Below, in pieces: positions 22,564 through 35,760 of a DNA stretch of 64,000 bases (positions within the stretch are counted from its first letter, which is position 1; each line of letters starts with the position of its first letter). The stretch lies in NCBI GenBank assembly GCA_028671895.1, contig CM053813.1:39651501-39715500 (forward strand), in the 5' to 3' direction. The stretch is from Oenanthe sinensis (Eukaryota > Streptophyta > Magnoliopsida > Apiales > Apiaceae). The position numbers and the translations under genes were made by a program. The notes beneath the pieces were generated by a model. It saw only the letters and a list, made by a program, of their open reading frames with translations. It was not told the origin of the DNA and ran no database searches.

Positions 22564-25410
22564 GTCTAGAAGCACATTAATCGTTATGCGGGGTATTATC
22601 GGATATTATAATTCTGTGAGGCGATATTAGTAACTTGAGATTCACTATGAAAAAGAATGATAATCCTTTAAAAAAATTGTTCCAATGTTTGTTTTGAAAA
22701 ATTAGCTTAGGGATTATAATCCAGAAGGATAAAAAAAATGAACTAAAGGAGGGGGATTCAATAACACTCGGTTGGACCAAGTATTATTATAAAGATTAAG
22801 TTTATATAGGAAAAAAAACATTTATACTTATACTTGTTTTATTAAAAAGAGGATATATTGTTCTTTCATAAATTAATCCTTTAAATAATCCTTTACAAAA
22901 CAAACATGGGATTAGACTATTTAAAAGATTAAAAAATCAAGGATCTAATATCAGGATTATAATGTAGAGACTATTATCCTTGTATTATAATCCTTTCAAA
23001 CAAACATAGCCTAAATATCATCAACCTATGATGGATTACGAGCATCACGACACCAACATAATCTACATTTCACTTTTAAAACTTTGAATAATTACTGACA
23101 AGTGGATTATAAATATAAATTTTCTATTGAAAAAGTTATTGATAAGTAATACATGTTTAATGGGATATTATTTATTAAAATACATCTTATTCCTTTAATT
23201 TATTATATATTTGAACCCTAATGATATCATGATTATGACACAAAAATCAAGTACATTGTAAGATCTCATTTTTTAAGTCAATTATAATTTATATGTACAC
23301 TATAATATCTTAATTTTATAACTTAATATTTTATTATTTTAACTAGTCTAAATCATTGACCAATCCATATTGCATCTTATTAAAGATTCTATTTATGGAA
23401 CTTTGTGAATTTATTATTTTAACTCGATCCAAAAGACCGATCTATCCATATTTTATTATTTTTGCGTGGCACGAAATGGATTTTATTATTTTTGCCCTAC
23501 CAAAAATATATCTTGTTTGACTTTAACATTATAGTATAGATAAGATATAGGTGGATGAGTGGTATTTTTCATCGGTTCTTGCTCCAAAGATTAGATTCCT
23601 CTTAAATCCTTGAGCAGAAATTCAGTACCTAAACAGGATGGTATGCTACAAAGATTGGATTCTTAGTCATAAAATCCTTAAGACACAAAAGAATAAGTAA
23701 AGCATTCAAGCACAGCTCATTGAATATATATATATATATATATGTAAGTCTTTGCTCAATAAATAACACCCTAATATAAAAATATAAAGAACACTATAGA
23801 ATCTCACATAAAAATTAATTTAGATTCTAATTTTAATAATAATTAAGTGTTTATTATGAATAATAATAGAATCTAACATGAAGTTAACAAATTAGGATTA
23901 AACATAACATGATTATATGTAAATTTCATTGTTACAAAAATGTATATAAGTATCTATGCTAGATTCTATGTTAGATTATGTAAAATTTGATTTTTAAAAT
24001 TTAGATGAGATTCGATGTTATATTCGATATGTTAAGCTTAACTATTGTTAAATTTTGTGATTTTAATCTTAACAATCAAATTTTTATAATAAAAATGAAG
24101 TTTTATGATGGTGTTCTTCCGTGTTCTTATATTTTATATAAGGTGTTCTTTATGCAGTGCAACACATGCATGCACATGCACATGCACACACACAACTAAC
24201 ACACACGGGCGCGTGTAACTTGGCATAACTACATTATTTAGAGATACTTCAGAAACATAGTTGTAGATATCACATAATCACCTTTTTTTGCTAATTCATA
24301 ATCATCTTTAAACAAGCCATGTCCATGTGAAGTATATAATATTGAAAGCTTGTATTACTGGATAAAACACTCAACTCAAAGATTTGACTATCTACAGCTA
24401 TAGAAACTGCATGCAGAATCTACAAACAGTTAGAAAATGAGTTGTAAATTTATCAAAGTAAGATGAACCCAATAAAAAAAATTGCCAAGAAAATTTACCT
24501 TCTAAAAAGAATTACTCAGGGAACATATGCACGGGAAGCAATATGTACCCTATTACATAGTTGCAGTACCATTGCTTTTTGAAGATCTGAGGTAGAAGCG
24601 AAGTACTGCAGATGATTTCTGCACATGATTGGACAAGGAGATCCATTAGAAACTGACAGCCCAAATTCTTTTAATTGACTACTATGCTAGAAGAATTTAC
24701 ATGTAAAGAAGAGAATAATAGTAACTGGTGAAAAACTAAATGTACCTGCAATTTTCCAGTTCTCTAGTCTTCTTGTAGGAAAATTATATGGGAGGCTGCT
24801 CAATGAGGACTTTTTGCAAATGAATCTCTTTTCATATTAAATAATCTGCTGGAAACTCTATTTTTATTTTACTTTCCAAATGAGAACTAAGGTATCATAT
24901 TAACAAGTCAGTCTTATTTTCAGTTCCTCTAAAAGGGACGCCAGAATGATGGAAACTCAAACTTTATGAGTTTCATCTTTTATGGAATGATCTAGGATTG
25001 CCTACCAACCACCTCTGTATATATACTCTACACAAGCTCGAAAGGCCAGTAGCACACTACATTTATACCAAATGTGAGTCCTTTATAGGAAAGTTTCAAT
25101 TCATTCTTATCATCAAAGTAATTGACGAAATTTGAGCCCCGAATAGGTTCAGATATCAAATACTTTCAAAAATATCCTAAAACTGTACAGAGCACGAAAG
25201 AGAAGGGGCTGATAAGTTCATCTCTCAACAGATGCATAGCATGACTCAGTCTTCCACGGTGCTCGGGAAATGGAGTAGAATCATAGAAACAACATTTTGC
25301 AGCTTATAGATCCAATTTTTCATTTCTCCGCAACTATGATCAAGATTCTGGAGGCGAGGGAGAGAAATTTCTTCCCTCAAATTACAGCATTTCTACGGCT
25401 ATGTCTCAGT
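22564..25410. other. AT-rich intergenic region downstream of the CW gene
   Basis: No gene is recognised. About 22590-23010 carries opposed copies of an ATTATAATCC...AACAAACAT motif, probably another small inverted-repeat element. 23725-23744 is an AT repeat. 24500-25410 lies directly 3' of the CW-gene stop codon and should include its 3' UTR; GC content rises there. Confidence 0.5.
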
Positions 25411-28400
25411 TTAACGGCTTATAGCCTCCATTGCAAGCCGTACCAGATGCAGGAATCCCTCCATATCTTGAAAGCTGAAATCAAGAGCCTTTTTAACAGA
25501 TGGCAAACCCTCCCGGTACTTGGTCTCCTCTCTTGAATTGGCAGTTATGAAAGCCGTTCGTGATTTTCTGGAGGCTTCCATTGCAAAATTAATATCTTGC
25601 ACCTGCAGATATTCACACTTTTATATGCAAGTGATAAAATGAAACAAATGCCAGGACAAACTGGAGATACAGAAGTTCAATAATACAGACATAGAACTAA
25701 AAGAATTACATCCAGTCAGATATTATATATAACAAGTGATAGTAGCAGAAGCAAGTTCTTTATTTACACCCAAAGAAAGAAAGAGAACAACCACATGGAG
25801 GTATAACACATAATGTACGTACAAGTTCAGCTTCATTTTTGTACTAAAGGAGCTATAAAAATACTATAATAAGTGAACAACCTTTTGATCTACCCATTTG
25901 ACCTCACCACTATAAATTTAGCATTAATTGCTTGACATTTATTATGTCCTCATCTTTCCAACCACTAAACCTTATTTCCCAAACAATCACATACCTTCAA
26001 TACTACAAGTCTACAACCTCACAATGTTCAAAATGTACAACTATCAATGGAGATTGAAGATATATAATTATAGGCTGATTACATGTGAGATAGTTTAGCA
26101 AAAGGTATCCCAAAGCCTACGCATGTTCACTTTTCTGGTTAAATCATGTATTAACATATATAAACAAGAGTCTAATGTACTTACGAAGCTAAGCAGCCGC
26201 ACAAAATTTGGTCGGTTTCGGGCAGGTATTACATGATTTCCAGCAACTTGAGGAGAATTAACACCCTTGGTCACGTTAACCTTGTCCGCGGTCGCTATGT
26301 TGTTCAAGTTATCCACATCTGAAGCAGACGAAGAAGGAGATTCTCCTAAAATTGGTAATATTATGGAAAACCATGTGAGATCAATACTAAAAGCCATTAA
26401 CATCTTTTTATAACATTAGCACCTCCAGAAACTGATTTTACCATGTAACAGGATATGGACTATGTAAGATCAATTTAGACATGCACTGAAAGTGTTAGAT
26501 GTTAGCAACAGCAGTTACTAAATTTGCCATTTGACTGAACTAGAAGATAAGTTAAGATATCAAACTGCCTATTGAAATTGAAAAGACTGTAAGTTGAGAT
26601 GAGTAATATAAACATTCCTCTTCATTATATAAATCTATTATTACTTTAGACATCAATTTTAGCATTTTCAAGTAATGACCAAACCAAACATTACCCATCA
26701 TGTTCCACTCTGAAGAAGGGAGAAGGAGGGTGACCTTACACCTACACCTAAAGTAGAGAGGCTACTTCCCTAAAAAAGAGCGGTGTTTAAGTTCACAAAT
26801 TTTTTAAATATATTGAAAATAAAGCAAGTTTGAGAACTTTGAAGATTTAAGAAAAATGAGATACAAAGACAATGTAGATGGTTGGATACAAATCTGCCTA
26901 TGCAATAAATGCATTGAGTAAAAAACGTTAAACAGCAAAAACAATACCTCTATGTCTATAGAAAAAAAGAAAAAGAGACAGTAGAAAAACGCAAAGCATA
27001 TTAGGGTAATGACTATACCAAATTATCTTTTATGTAAAATAAAAATTTCAGAACATCAAAAATTATCACTTATCAGAGAACCATTATTAGTTTATTACCA
27101 TCAGACCACCGCAAGTGATTCTAAAAGTAAAAATGGCAGGGAAAGATCACCTCTACCTGTATTCCCCTCGACAATTTATAGTTTTCTAAAGGAAAGCCGT
27201 AATATGAAAAAAAAATTACAAGAAAGCAGACAATGTCTATATACAATTTACCAGTGATGCGCAAACTATCATTCAAGATATATACCAGGATCATATTATT
27301 CAACATCCTCCCTCACTCGAAAGCCCATTATGGGTCGAAGAGTGAATCACAAGGTGGTTCGTCCATCTCTTTTTGGACCTTGTGTCCAGTAAAATTTTAA
27401 TAACTAGGAGGGGATCTCGTCCCTTTTTGGGGCCACCATAGCACAACATCAATATTTCATTAAATGAGAATATTGGGGGGTAGGAGGAACTCGAACTCGA
27501 GACCTCCTACCACTAGAGCTCTGATACCATGTTAAGTTACCAGTTCTCCTAGAACCTCGAGATGTTAAGAAACCGACTTACCGGGATCATATTATTCAAC
27601 AAATCTAAACCTTAAATTGAAGAGAAAATTCACACTAGATTTCATCATGAAATGAAATAGATTCTTCAGAGAATATAAAGATGTAAATGCATTCATTAAA
27701 AAAATTACCTGGAGGAACTATTTGCATAGCGGTTTGCAACTCATGCCGATCTTTGCTTGCACTTGAATGTGAAGAATAAATTACTCTTAAGTACGCCACC
27801 TCTACACATTTATAGGCCAAAGCAGCAGAAGCCATGTCTTTACATTTCTCATACTCATGAGCACAAAACCTGAAGCATAGCAAAAAGTTCAGTAAGCTAC
27901 ACATAAGTTACTTCCAAAACTATGTGTATTCAATACGGTATATGTACTTTGTTAAGTGGCTAGCAAAAGATTAACAGAAGGTGCCCAACAAGATTTAACA
28001 TTGAGGCAGCCACATCATAGCCATAGAATATCGAGATATCATAAATAAGACCACATGGTAGCAAAGATAGTTCTGCTTTACTTGATAGAAACTAGCAACT
28101 AAGATGTATACTCAACTGGGAGTCCCTGAACAAACACACACACGCATACACACACACACACGCATGAGTGTGTGGGTGAGTGCGCACGCGCGCGTGTGTG
28201 TCCTCAAACAATATAGCAAAACTATGACTGCAAAAATTCAAATTCGCATTCAAACTGATTATATTTTAAATAATTCAAACAGTTATTGGTGTTTCTGTTG
28301 AAATGTGAAGGGGTACAAGGTCTGAGAAGACAACTTAGGGACAAATTCCTAGAATAATTCACACAAGGAATAATTTAGCGGAAAGAGCAATTAATTCATT

Positions 28401-31400
28401 CCGACAATTATCAGCATAATTGCATAACTTTGATCCCTATTTATGATAAAGCTCAAAGTCTTCCCTGATCAAATTAAAGCTCTAAGGACACGTTTTGCTA
28501 TCCCTTGTCGTAAAGATGTTTATAGAAGTAATGAACAATATCTAGAATCATCTAGGTAATGGGCTTCCATCTCTGGGAGTTGGGAGTAATATACACTTTT
28601 AAAGTAATCGCTGGGAGTTGGAAGTAATATACACTTTAAAGGAATCACTAAAAGGAAATTAAAAAACAAAAATAAAGGGCTCTTTCGAAAAGAGCAGAAA
28701 AAAATGCAGTTCGGATCCTCATATACAAAAATCCCTCCCCTCCCAACAACTGAACATTAGACTCACATCCCTTCTATGAAGGGAACTGTTACTTTGTTTT
28801 CAATTTAAAGATTGGAACTGTTAGATGAGTTGATTGGATTTTTAGAGCAATCTTAAAAAAGGACCAGTAGATTTAAGAAGTTTAAGGGTATTCAATTAAT
28901 CAGGTATATGTATATGAAATAAATAAACACCGGTCTTTTGATATCAATCTCCAAATCCTATTTTAAATTAACGGAATACATAAACATACACTTGTACAAT
29001 GATCACAAACATCATGAAGGTCCATATACTAATATACATATACAGAGAGCGAGATAAGGTAGAACAAGAAAAAGTCTATTCAGAGATAAGGGCAGCTTAA
29101 AATTTAAAATTACTTACTCGCAAAGTTTAGCCGTACTACTATACATTTGCATTGACTGAATTGCCTCCACATGCTTGGAATTTTCACTGTTGCTACATTC
29201 CAGTAGAGAGGCTCCATATAGAAACTTGAGAGCTGCTTGGAAATATAGCCTCATACTTTCACGGGTTGATCCAGAATTCTGTAATACATATTGAAGTTGC
29301 AGAAAAAGTCAGGAGAAACAGCAAAAAATTGAAAAAGAACACACCATAGAAAGAAAGTACAGTTTACAAACCTTGAGACGGTCGTCAGCCAGGTGTTTAA
29401 GATCCTTTGCCTCTTTCACAGCATTGTTAGCAGCCTGACTGGTGGAATCTCTTCGAATAGGACTTGGGGCATCAATATCCCGACCCTTATGAGAATTTGT
29501 TGGAGTTCGGGAATTGCTAGGCTGATTACTGTTACCACTCTGATTATCTGATTTCTTGATCTGTTTACTGGCCTTCAATGAATCATCACCTTCACTAGTA
29601 CCGACTGTTAATAAATTTACACCATGGTGTTTCTGAATTCCATTAATAGGTTGGGGCCAGCGTGTCATCTCATTTTGACCTCTTCCTGATGGAGGCAATG
29701 AATGTGACTTCCCTTTCCCTAATACATCAGTCCGGTCTGTTTTGCCAGTAGGAAACATTTTCGAAGATTTTTCACTAATGCAATCCATTGGCTGGTTACG
29801 TTCTGAGCCATGTTTGGTTATATTTTTTCCTATATCTGAGCTCTCAAGTGGTGCCCAATTTGACTGAGCCTCTCTTTTACCACTTTCAGTCGATGGAATT
29901 GCAGCAAGCTCATTCTTAGAAATTATATTATTTTCAACTTTTTCAGATTTTAGAGCAATTTTCTCCGGCAACTTACTCCATGCTTTCGAATTTTTGATAT
30001 GAGAAGAATAATCTGCATATCCGTTGGAGCCTACTTCCCTCAGATTACCTTTTTCAGAGTCAGATCTGGTGCCACGACTTTTGTCTTTAGATCTTGAAGA
30101 AGGCCCCTTACTGGATTTACGACGAGACCCGTTATTTTGATACAGGTTTTTCTTCCCACTATCATCGTTTGGACACTGTTCTGAAATATGAGGCTTGCAA
30201 GGATCTTCTGCCAGTACTTTTCTCCTAGATATGTGAGATTGATTCCTGTCCTCAAAATCATGCATAGAGGACTCCAAGGAACCATGCTTGATGGCGGTGA
30301 TACTTGTATTCTTCTGTACCATCCTCGATTGATCAATCTGTGCACCATCTACACCATCGGAGCATTTTCTTGGAGTAATTGTGGCCAAATTTACGGCTTC
30401 TTCAGAATCACCTTTAGCTCCAAGGTCTCTTCTGGTTAAAATAAATTTATCTTGGTTAAATACTCTTAGGGGAGACGAGGAAACTGATTCCACTGGGGAA
30501 CCTTTCACTTCCTGCAAATTGGTTTTGCTCTTACGAGAACTGGAAACCTTGGAAGAGCTTGAAGTGGCAGCAACAGGTGGCTGTGTAGATCCAATATCCT
30601 TTTTAACTAAATTAACAACATCCAAGCTTCTGCGGAACTGACTATTTTCAAGCTCGGCCTCTGGTTGCTGGTCTTTTAGGCTTCTACCTTTATTTTCAAT
30701 CCTACCACTCCCCTTACTCATGGAGCTTTCTTTTTCCCCAGATTTGGACACCCTTGCTTTCTTTTCCTTGCGGTGGTTGCTTTCACTGGTTTCTTCCATA
30801 AAATCCCTGCGACCCTCGAGATGATGTCCTTCATTACTGCGGGATGTGGTATACAGATGACTTTCCTGATATTCACTGATCTTCCTCTTCTTTACATCTC
30901 TTTCAATGTAATTTTCAGCATGAAGCAAACTGGCATCCGAGGAGAACTGAGTCCGGTCTTTGGAATTTTTAACATTGAACTTCAAGTCTCGCTTTGAGTC
31001 CCTGGGATGATCATCATGCTTGTGCTGATGCTCCTGTGACTTATTCACCGACAAACTATTAGTTGAGTTGCGGCACACTTTCAAAGCACCACCCCAGTTA
31101 TCAGACTTCCAGTCTTCATCAATATGAGCACAGCCTGCCTTGAGTTTCTTAGGGGCTTTAGAAAATTCTTGATTGTTCTCGCTACTCTTTCTTTTTATTG
31201 AGATCTTGGAATCACCTGTGGACACATGGTATAAAAGAACAAACATTGATATTGCATGACAAAAGAGTCAAAAAAAGGTGCTGCAGTTCTCTAGTACCTT
31301 CGATGGGATTTGCAAGTGGTATGATCCCTTTCTTCCTATGTCTGCGTTTCTGCCCAACTATTCCACTAGACTGGCCAGAAAGCTCGAAGTCAACTTCATT

Positions 31401-34400
31401 GCTAGGAGAATGGTTCTCCCCATTTAAGCTCCAAGTTTTGACTGGTGCCTGAGGAATCTTCTTATTAGAGTCTGCATGTGGGGAGGAGCCATTATGGCTG
31501 GATGCATTAAAAACATCCCTGACACCATGTTTTTTCCTTCCACCTTCTTGAAGGCTTTGGTCAACATGCAGGGCATCAACAACCCCTGATGATACCACAC
31601 CAGAGTATCTTTTCTGAATATTTTGACCTTCGTGAACAGGATCAGTAGCAAAGTACTGGTGAGAGGCGAATACAGCCTTTGTTGTCTCCTCCTCACTAAT
31701 ACTACACCGATTCATTCCATCCCTACAAAAATTCCAGAAAATTCACATGGGAGGAAGGGGGAGAGAACCAGATAGGAACTACTGTTCACCATACATATTT
31801 TGATCAACAAATGTTGCATTCTCAAGAGTGTAGTTGTTTGTAAGTAAATTATTCATACAATACATTCATATTTGTCTGTTTACAAAGAAACCTTCTTTTA
31901 GAAACATACTACAAAGTTATCACAACCCTCCATTATGTATTATCCCATGGTTTTAGTGATTTCTAGTACTGCAAAGTGATTTGTAGTACTATGACAGGGC
32001 GATCTGTAACTCTTCAACTGGTAATTGTGCTTGGTTTGTAGTGGAACGTGACCCTACACATATGCTTAATGGCTATCTACTGTTTATGGGGTATGTAATT
32101 GTAATGTAAGCAAGTTTTCAAGATGAAAATTTGTTGCAAGGAAAGAAAACTTACAACCAGTTAAGCATGTTGCACACCCATGTCTTAGGGAGAGACTGTG
32201 GATTTTTACCAGCTGGAAGAAGCCGCCACTTTTGGCATTTGTCACAACATACCCAATCTTCTTTAACAAAAGGTGCTGTTGGTGCAGCTACATCAGGAAT
32301 GAGCATATTTCCAGTAGGAGGAACCAGACTTGACGCCGCTCTTGTATATGCCTCTGATCTGGATATCTGTTCAATTTTCTTACTACTTAATCGATCTTCA
32401 TATACACTATCAAATCCAACAATGCCTTTTTCAACTTCCGGAAAACTACTCGATTTATCAATAGAAGGCATGTCATCAGCAATATCATCATCTCCCAGCT
32501 CCTCTAGTTCTCCAAAGAACTCTTTATATCTATCCTTTGACTTTCCAACATCTTGTTTACTTTCATTCACTTCACCAGTAGACATACGAGTTTTAAGAAC
32601 AGTGCTCTTCCTGCTATTAGGTGTAGAAACAACATCAGTCTTTGTATTAGCATTTCGCACCTCTGCGGTACTTTCTGCAACACAACTCTGTATTCCTTTT
32701 GATTTCCTTTTGCTAGCAGAAGATATACCTTCCTTGCCAGAAGACACTTTCATGTCATCGTCAACAGAAGATACAGATTTCTGACCACTTCTATGTTTAG
32801 CATGATCCATGAGTTCAAAATTAAAACCTTTCCTTTCCCTCGACACATGTGGGTCAACTCTCAGCGAAATATCAATTCTTTCACCTTTCAAGCTTTCTCC
32901 TTTATCTGGATATCCAGACTCATCATTGTATGAATTAGTTTTCTTCATACGTGAGTCGGCCTTTCCACTAGCCTTCCCAACAAAGCCATTGTCTTGAACT
33001 GATGCTGGTCCCTGAAGTTCATCTTTACCAAAATCATGAAAGTTTTCCTCCTTTATCCCGCTTTTATTGACCCCTCTATATATATCAGCATTCTTGACAG
33101 TGTCTTTTACTGAATCAGCAACACTACGGTATGAACTTGACAGAAGAGGGACCCTGAAAGCATTAGAAACTATTTCATCACAAACAAAGGTGTTAACATC
33201 GGTTTCCTTCTTTAGAATAACATCAAAGCTGTTTTGGGTGTTGTGAACATAATTATTCTTTAATTCCGCTGTAAAGGCCTTCTCGTACGGTTTAGGTTTC
33301 TTCTCTCCAACAACTTTTCTATCAGACCTACTAGAATCAGAACCATTGACAAATATATGGGAACCCTCTTCGGTCCCCCTGTGCCTGATGGGAACAACTC
33401 TACTCTTTCTTAAATGCATTTCCTTGTCAGTCAAATAAATCAGATCATCGTGGAGAGGTGACAACAGAAGGATACCATGCAATGGAAATGATGTCATAAT
33501 CTGCTCCACCACATTGACAAAAAAAAAAATTGAAGTTAGATACTAGAAATCAGTATTTCAGATATACGCCAAGGGAAGCTATAAGTTGAAATCAGTATAG
33601 GAAATAATTCACCTCAAGAATACTTGTGGGAGATTCCTGTGGTGAATTTTGAGGCTCACGAGCCAATTCACCATCTGTTGGGCTGTCCTCAAATGATGAA
33701 GTAGGCGAGACATCCAGGCCAAGTCCACTGTATATTTCAGCATTTTTTTTGGTTGACAAATTATCAGAAACCATCTTGATTCGGACCTTATAATTTATAT
33801 GATCTGTTGGACTATCAGATTTGTTCTCAGCATTCGTAAGACGCATGGCAAGTTCTCGTCTTGCAGAATCATCCAAAAATGAGGACCTGGGGACAGGCAA
33901 GGTTGTCATGCTTAGAGCAGTTGATCCATGCCTAGCAGATAGAGATGCACTTGAGGAAACAGAGTGACCTCGGGCACCCTGTATGGCAACATAAATCAAA
34001 ATTTGCAGGCGAAATAAGTTTCCAAAGAGCTATTGTAATTCTCTGCCTAACAAAATATATGTCGTCAATAACAACAGTGGGTTAAATAAGGATATTTCTA
34101 CCTCCAGAGTCAAATTGTTGGGATATATTGATGCATTATGGTTTTGAATCTTTGGTGGAGTTTTTGGATGAGACCAAACAGGAGATCGTTGGTATGTCGG
34201 TAAAAATGATCCATATCCACCAAATTTTGATCCTGTAAGATTTAATCAATTGCCATATGAGCACTTCTTGGATATAAATTATTCAGACTCATTCAGTGTT
34301 ATGAAATCCACAGTTCTACATTTCTCTTTCTTTTCTTAAGTAGAAGATCAACACTAATGCTAATTTCTCTTACCCAAATTCTCAGCAGAGACTCCGCCTT

Positions 34401-35277
34401 CAAAATCCTTTTGAAAATGTCCCAAAACATGCTCAAGTTTCTCATCCTTCAAAGAAAACAATAGAACATATGAGAGCTGGTATAAAGTAAGGCTATGGCA
34501 ACAATTATCAGGATAACACGTGAGGACATTTTAGACAGTTTTGTCCCTCAGTATAGAACATGATCTTATTTTCTCTTTTGTAATATGCTGCTTCTATATA
34601 GATCATCAACACATATTTACAATATTAGCAAATAATCATTATCAAATTGATACAATTGCTCTAGTGAAAGTACTTATAAATGGTGCACAGTCTCCAACCC
34701 AAAACATTAAATTTTACACATACTAATTCAACAACTATAAAAATCTCGACTTGATACAACTTCAGCATAGCCGAAATAAAGAACTATTTTATTTTAGTAC
34801 AGAAAACCTTTTCAAACAAAACTATTTCCACATAAATCACGATATGAATTTCTGCTACCTTTATAGAAAGGGCTAGTGACGCATTGCTCGCTTGCCTTCC
34901 ATATATAGCATTTAATAAAGCAAATTTGACCGTTACGAGAACACAAAATCATTTTATAAGTGCTAAATTACTAACCTAAGATCATTAATTAGCTACTGAC
35001 AATGCAACCCGAAAACGCCAAAACAGAAACAAAACTTCATACATTAATTCACATTACAACAATTAAGTCAACTCGAATCCCGACAAACAAACAAACAACA
35101 AATAAAACACAAAATTCACCTGACATAAACACACACGAAGATCAGTACTAAATTCAACTCAATCAAGTAAATCAAATGACTTACGAGATACGAAAAATCA
35201 ACATCAGGGTCATAACTCGAATCACCATCGTTCTTGTTCAAACAAGCTTCACCTTCTTCCAACTCAGTCTCTTCCAT
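25411..35277 (-). CDS. CW-type zinc-finger protein (11 coding exons, 1650 aa)
   Basis: Exons: 35185-35277, 34374-34446, 34102-34232, 33613-33978, 32155-33500, 31298-31722, 29372-31215, 29118-29278, 27709-27869, 26185-26345, 25411-25602. All borders are GT-AG and phases agree, giving 4953 nt. The N-terminus MEETELEEGEAC and block DEKLEHVLGHFQKDFEGG match plant CW proteins such as Arabidopsis AT3G62900 (from memory). The CW domain spans about residues 635-685 (WVCCDKCQKWRLLP, then WVC and NRC), with C640, C643, C664 and C676 as zinc ligands; it is split by the intron after exon 5. CW domains read histone H3K4 methylation, so a nuclear chromatin role is inferred. The middle is long, charged, Ser/Lys-rich and likely disordered. 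The C-terminal 250 residues (ESMRLYFQAALKFLYGASLL, ...FLHLVRLAMEAISR) are helical and conserved. A CAG upstream of the ATG may be an acceptor, so the N-terminus could be longer. Confidence 0.94.
27283..27601 (-). mobile_element. TRIM-like mini LTR element in a CW-gene intron
   Basis: On the minus strand a 72-bp LTR (27601-27530) begins TGTTGAATAATATGATCC and ends TTAACA, immediately followed by a perfect PBS TGGTATCAGAGC (27518-27529). At the far end a purine tract GAGTGAGGGAGGA precedes the first 23 bp of a second LTR (27305-27283). It is about 0.3 kb and non-coding, sits in the intron between the exons at 27709 and 26345, and is oriented with the gene. Confidence 0.8.
28131..28201. repeat. 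(CA)n-(TG)n alternating purine-pyrimidine tract
   Basis: ACACACAC repeats are followed by GTGTG and GCGCACGCGCGCGTGTGTG, so the tract is self-complementary and strongly alternating, which favours a hairpin or Z-DNA. It lies in an intron of the CW gene. Confidence 0.8.
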
Positions 35278-35760
35278 CTTCTTCCTTCCACCACCAAACC
35301 CTAACCGTAACCCTAGCACCCTTGCTCCACCACTTCTGCAACATACACCATCAAACATCAAAAATCAAACCAAACACCCCCTTCATATCCTCAAACACAA
35401 CATTTCATCAACAACAACATAAAACCCATAAAAACAAGCTTAAATAACAATTAAAACAACTAAAAAAACACAAAATTAAGATCAAAACATACCAATCCAA
35501 TCTTAAACCACCTGCCAATCCCTTACCAACACATAAACATAAACATAAACATATATAAATTATGTATGTATAAATTAAGAGAATCAGAGCTGAGTTTTAC
35601 ATGATATCCGATACAAACAATGATAATTCCAATGAATCGTCTTTTTATTCGATCTGTTAAAGCTATAAAAATTTGATGCACAACGAGAGAGATTGAGAGA
35701 GAGAGAGAGGGTTTGGTGTATAGCAGCCGCGTTTTTTTGGTTGTCTTTTATATTTTAGAA
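35278..35760 (-). promoter_or_regulatory. 5' leader and promoter-proximal region of the CW gene
   Basis: Upstream of the start codon lies a GT-rich leader with a possible 3' splice site (GTATGTTGCAG at about 35338) and a GAGAGAGA tract at 35683-35712, typical of plant leaders. An upstream non-coding exon near 35600-35720 is likely. No unambiguous TATA box was seen. Confidence 0.45.

Noticed and set aside
30040..30348. Additional frames within 29372-31215 on both strands
   Set aside because: Shadows of the large CW-gene exon, which has conserved splice phases and protein-like content.
35116..35361. N-terminal extension of the CW protein upstream of MEETELEEGEA
   Set aside because: The extended frame runs through a likely 3' splice site (TTGCAG); no upstream ATG exon was found, so the internal ATG was used.
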